DNA of 64,000 nt from positions 1-64,000 of the forward strand of contig NZ_WHOM01000044.1 of assembly GCF_009739465.1 (NCBI RefSeq), read 5' to 3'. The translations under genes and the position numbers were made by a program. Origin of the DNA: Streptomyces apocyni. GTDB taxonomy: Bacteria > Actinomycetota > Actinomycetes > Streptomycetales > Streptomycetaceae. Below, piece by piece: positions 62,385 through 64,000 of the stretch (within the stretch, counting starts at the first letter, position 1; every line of letters starts with the position of its first letter). Below the pieces are notes generated by a model. It did not search any database. It was given only the letters and a program-made list of their open reading frames with translations, and had not been told where the DNA came from.

Positions 62385-62879
62385 TCAGGGGCGCGTGGCC
62401 GCTTCGAGCCCGGCGTGGCGGGCGAGGCGCGCGTCGAGCGAGTGCGGGCCAGCCCCGACCGTGAGCAGGAAGAGACCGCCGCACAGTTGGGCGACGTCGG
62501 TACGCGAGGCATGGGCGAAGTCCCACCAACCGCTCGCGTCGGCGAACAGCGGCGCGTCGCCCCACAGGATGGGCAGCTTGGTGATGGCCAGCGCACCGAT
62601 CATGTTGACGACCATTACGGCGGCGGCCACACGGGTCAGCAGACCGGCCAGGAGCAGCAGGCCACAGGCGATCTCCAGGACCCCGTCGAGCGGCGCGAAG
62701 AAGCCAGGGGCGGGGATACCGGCCAGGTCGAAACGGCCGGTGCCGAGCCGGTCGGGATACAGGAACTTCTGGATGCCCTCGGACAGGAACACCGCCCCGG
62801 CGTAGAGGCGAATCAGGATCACCGCGCCCGGCGCCTGGGTGGCGGTGAGCCGCGCCCACCAGTGGGCGATGTCGGGCAT
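62385..62879 (-). CDS. DoxX-family membrane protein
   Basis: A 164-aa protein with four membrane segments. DoxX pattern VILIRLYAGAVFLSEGIQKF, PLDGVLEIACGLLLLAGLLTR, VVNMIGALAITKLPIL. Often linked with quinone or thiol redox homeostasis; exact role unknown. ATG 62879 has GAGGGG upstream. Confidence 0.88.
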   Translation of the reverse strand: MPDIAHWWARLTATQAPGAVILIRLYAGAVFLSEGIQKFLYPDRLGTGRFDLAGIPAPGFFAPLDGVLEIACGLLLLAGLLTRVAAAVMVVNMIGALAITKLPILWGDAPLFADASGWWDFAHASRTDVAQLCGGLFLLTVGAGPHSLDARLARHAGLEAATRP

Positions 62880-63090
62880 ACGGTACCCCTCTTGCGCTGC
62901 GCCGCTACGGCCAGCGCCCCGGGCGGGACGCCGGTGTCGGCGGGCGTATCGTCCAGTCGCGCGGGCCCGCCGCGCAAGCAACAACGCCGGGAACGCGCCA
63001 CGTTGCCCCGGCCGCTCCCCCACGCGTCCCGACACCACGCCAGCCCCGCCATTCCACTGGGCCACACCTCACTTGCCCCCAGCGCACGTC

Positions 63091-63107
63091 AAGGTTAGCC
63101 TCACCTT
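63091..63107. promoter_or_regulatory. Iron box (DmdR1/IdeR type)
   Basis: AAGGTTAGCCTCACCTT matches the central 17 bases of the actinobacterial iron box (TTAGGTTAGSCTAACCTAA) closely. It lies 54 bases before the siderophore-binding gene, which would then be repressed by DmdR1-Fe2+. Confidence 0.85.
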
Positions 63108-63160
63108 ACTTACGGTCCGGGGTGAAATTCGGGCCACCGCCAGGAGAGGTCTTTCCCTAG

Positions 63161-64000
63161 ATGTCCAGTTCCCGCACCCGGTCCGCGACGTTCGTCGCTC
63201 TCGCCGCCGCTGCCGCCGTCACCCTCACCGCCTGTGGCGGGGGCGACAGCGACACGTCCAGCAAGTCCTCCAAGGACAACAAGGACAAGACGAGCGACGC
63301 CGCCACGCACACCGTGCGGGACGCCATGGGGGACGTTAAGGTCCCGGACAGCCCCAAGCGTGTCGTCGTGCTCGACACCGACGCGCTCGACTCGGCCGTC
63401 ACCCTTGGTGTCACTCCGGTCGGGGCCTCCACCGTCGTGGAGGAGGCGCCCTTCTCCACGTACCTTCCCGAGGACAAGCTCAAGGGCATCAAGCCGATCG
63501 GCGTGATCGGCGAGCCGAACCTCGAGGCGATCAACGCGCTGAAGCCGGACCTGATCCTCGGCAGCAAGGTCCGCTACGAGAAGCACTACAAGTCGCTGTC
63601 GGCCATTGCCCCGACCGTCTTCTCCGAGACCACCGGCCCGACCTGGCGCAAGAACTTCGACCTGCACGCCGACGCGCTCGGCCAGAAGAACGAGGCCAAG
63701 AAGGTCGTTTCCGACTACGAGGCGCACATCAAGCGGCTGACCGACGCGCTCGGCGGACCGGCCGAGGCGAAGAAGACCAAGGTCGGCTTCGTCCGCTTCA
63801 TCGAGGGCGCGGACACCCGCCTCTACCTCAACGACACGTTCGTCGGCTCCATCCTGAAGGACCTTCAGGTCGGCCGTCCGGCGAACCAGGACACCGACGG
63901 CTTCTCGCTCGACGTCAGCCCCGAGCAGATCGACAAGGCCAACGCCGACGTCGTCTTCTACTCGACCTACGGGGACCCGAAGAAGGCCAAGGAGACCCAG
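63161..64000 (+). CDS. Iron-siderophore ABC transporter binding lipoprotein (3' end outside window)
   Basis: First 280 residues of a FecB/FepB-type lipoprotein. Signal SATFVALAAAAAVTLTACG with lipobox LTAC (Cys24), a Ser/Lys/Asp-rich linker, then VPDSPKRVVVLDTDALDSAV, GEPNLEAINALKPDLILGS, KNFDLHADALGQ and LDVSPEQIDKANADVVFYSTYG. It captures a ferric siderophore outside the membrane for import. ATG 63161 has AGGAGAGG upstream and an iron box 54 bases before. The frame is open to the end of the window. Confidence 0.92.
   Translation, partial: MSSSRTRSATFVALAAAAAVTLTACGGGDSDTSSKSSKDNKDKTSDAATHTVRDAMGDVKVPDSPKRVVVLDTDALDSAVTLGVTPVGASTVVEEAPFSTYLPEDKLKGIKPIGVIGEPNLEAINALKPDLILGSKVRYEKHYKSLSAIAPTVFSETTGPTWRKNFDLHADALGQKNEAKKVVSDYEAHIKRLTDALGGPAEAKKTKVGFVRFIEGADTRLYLNDTFVGSILKDLQVGRPANQDTDGFSLDVSPEQIDKANADVVFYSTYGDPKKAKETQ

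Overview
The window is very GC-rich, gene-dense actinobacterial DNA. GTG starts, a TTA/bldA signature, a SigB-like stress island, an iron box of the DmdR/IdeR type and a PHO box all point to a Streptomyces chromosome. No rRNA, tRNA, CRISPR array, transposase or prophage gene was recognised. About 48 protein genes are supported.

Layout. (1) 1-13340: the right part of a non-ribosomal peptide (NRPS) cluster. It holds C-A-PCP-TE (cut by the window edge), an O/N-carbamoyltransferase, PCP-C-A-PCP, a free-standing A domain, an MbtH protein, an MFS exporter and an arginine-dihydrolase-like enzyme. All are on + and mostly overlap or sit close together. (2) 13380-22533: a DNA-protection and stress island. 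It holds DUF3040, Ku, an F420-dependent oxidoreductase, two small basic or low-complexity proteins, a truncated pyruvate-oxidase-like gene, a membrane protein, a SigB/F-type sigma factor, a GAF-ANTAR protein, an HhH-GPD protein, a UdgX-type uracil-DNA glycosylase and a Vms1/baeRF2 protein. At least six of these genes have upstream boxes resembling SigB-type promoters (GTTT or GATT, 15-16 bases, then TGATAC/GGATAC/GGGTAC or a variant). (3) 22704-23711: an orphan membrane protein. (4) 23736-35047: a high-mannose N-glycan utilisation locus. It holds a secreted GH85 endo-beta-N-acetylglucosaminidase, a sugar-binding lipoprotein with two permeases, a cytoplasmic GH5-type beta-mannosidase, a GH38 alpha-mannosidase and a divergent LacI repressor with tandem CTAA-N6-TTAG operators. 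(5) 35055-37252: an HTH-less LysR-type protein, a DUF5997 protein and a LigB/DODA dioxygenase. (6) 37399-56446: an unusual iterative polyketide/PUFA-like cluster. It holds an IclR regulator, P450, SDR, two NTF2-like proteins, KR-DH*, a 1979-aa FabL-type ER-KS-CLF-KR-DH synthase, AT-ACP, an FAD oxidoreductase, an MFS exporter, a WS/DGAT-like acyltransferase and a small LuxR regulator. Four of its genes carry TTA codons. (7) 56651-61086: sdhCAB and a divergent LysR regulator. (8) 61177-64000: an orphan PstS-like protein with a PHO box, a DoxX protein and an iron-siderophore-binding lipoprotein behind an iron box (cut by the window end).

How the genes work together. In the NRPS cluster the free-standing A domain probably charges the N-terminal PCP of the PCP-C-A-PCP protein, and the C-A-PCP-TE protein finishes and releases the peptide. 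Carbamoylation and arginine-derived ornithine or citrulline are the likely tailoring or supply steps. In the PKS cluster one AT-ACP would serve the KS-CLF core. The fused Y-x6-K enoyl reductase, two KRs and one intact DH would give a largely reduced or polyunsaturated chain, which P450, SDR and FAD enzymes then modify and a WS/DGAT-like enzyme may esterify. In the glycan locus, ENGase would cut N-glycans outside the cell, the ABC system would import them and the two mannosidases would finish degradation inside.

Limits. All domain calls are by eye from translated sequence. Products of both biosynthetic clusters are unknown, and start codons were chosen by ribosome-binding site, overlap and family length.
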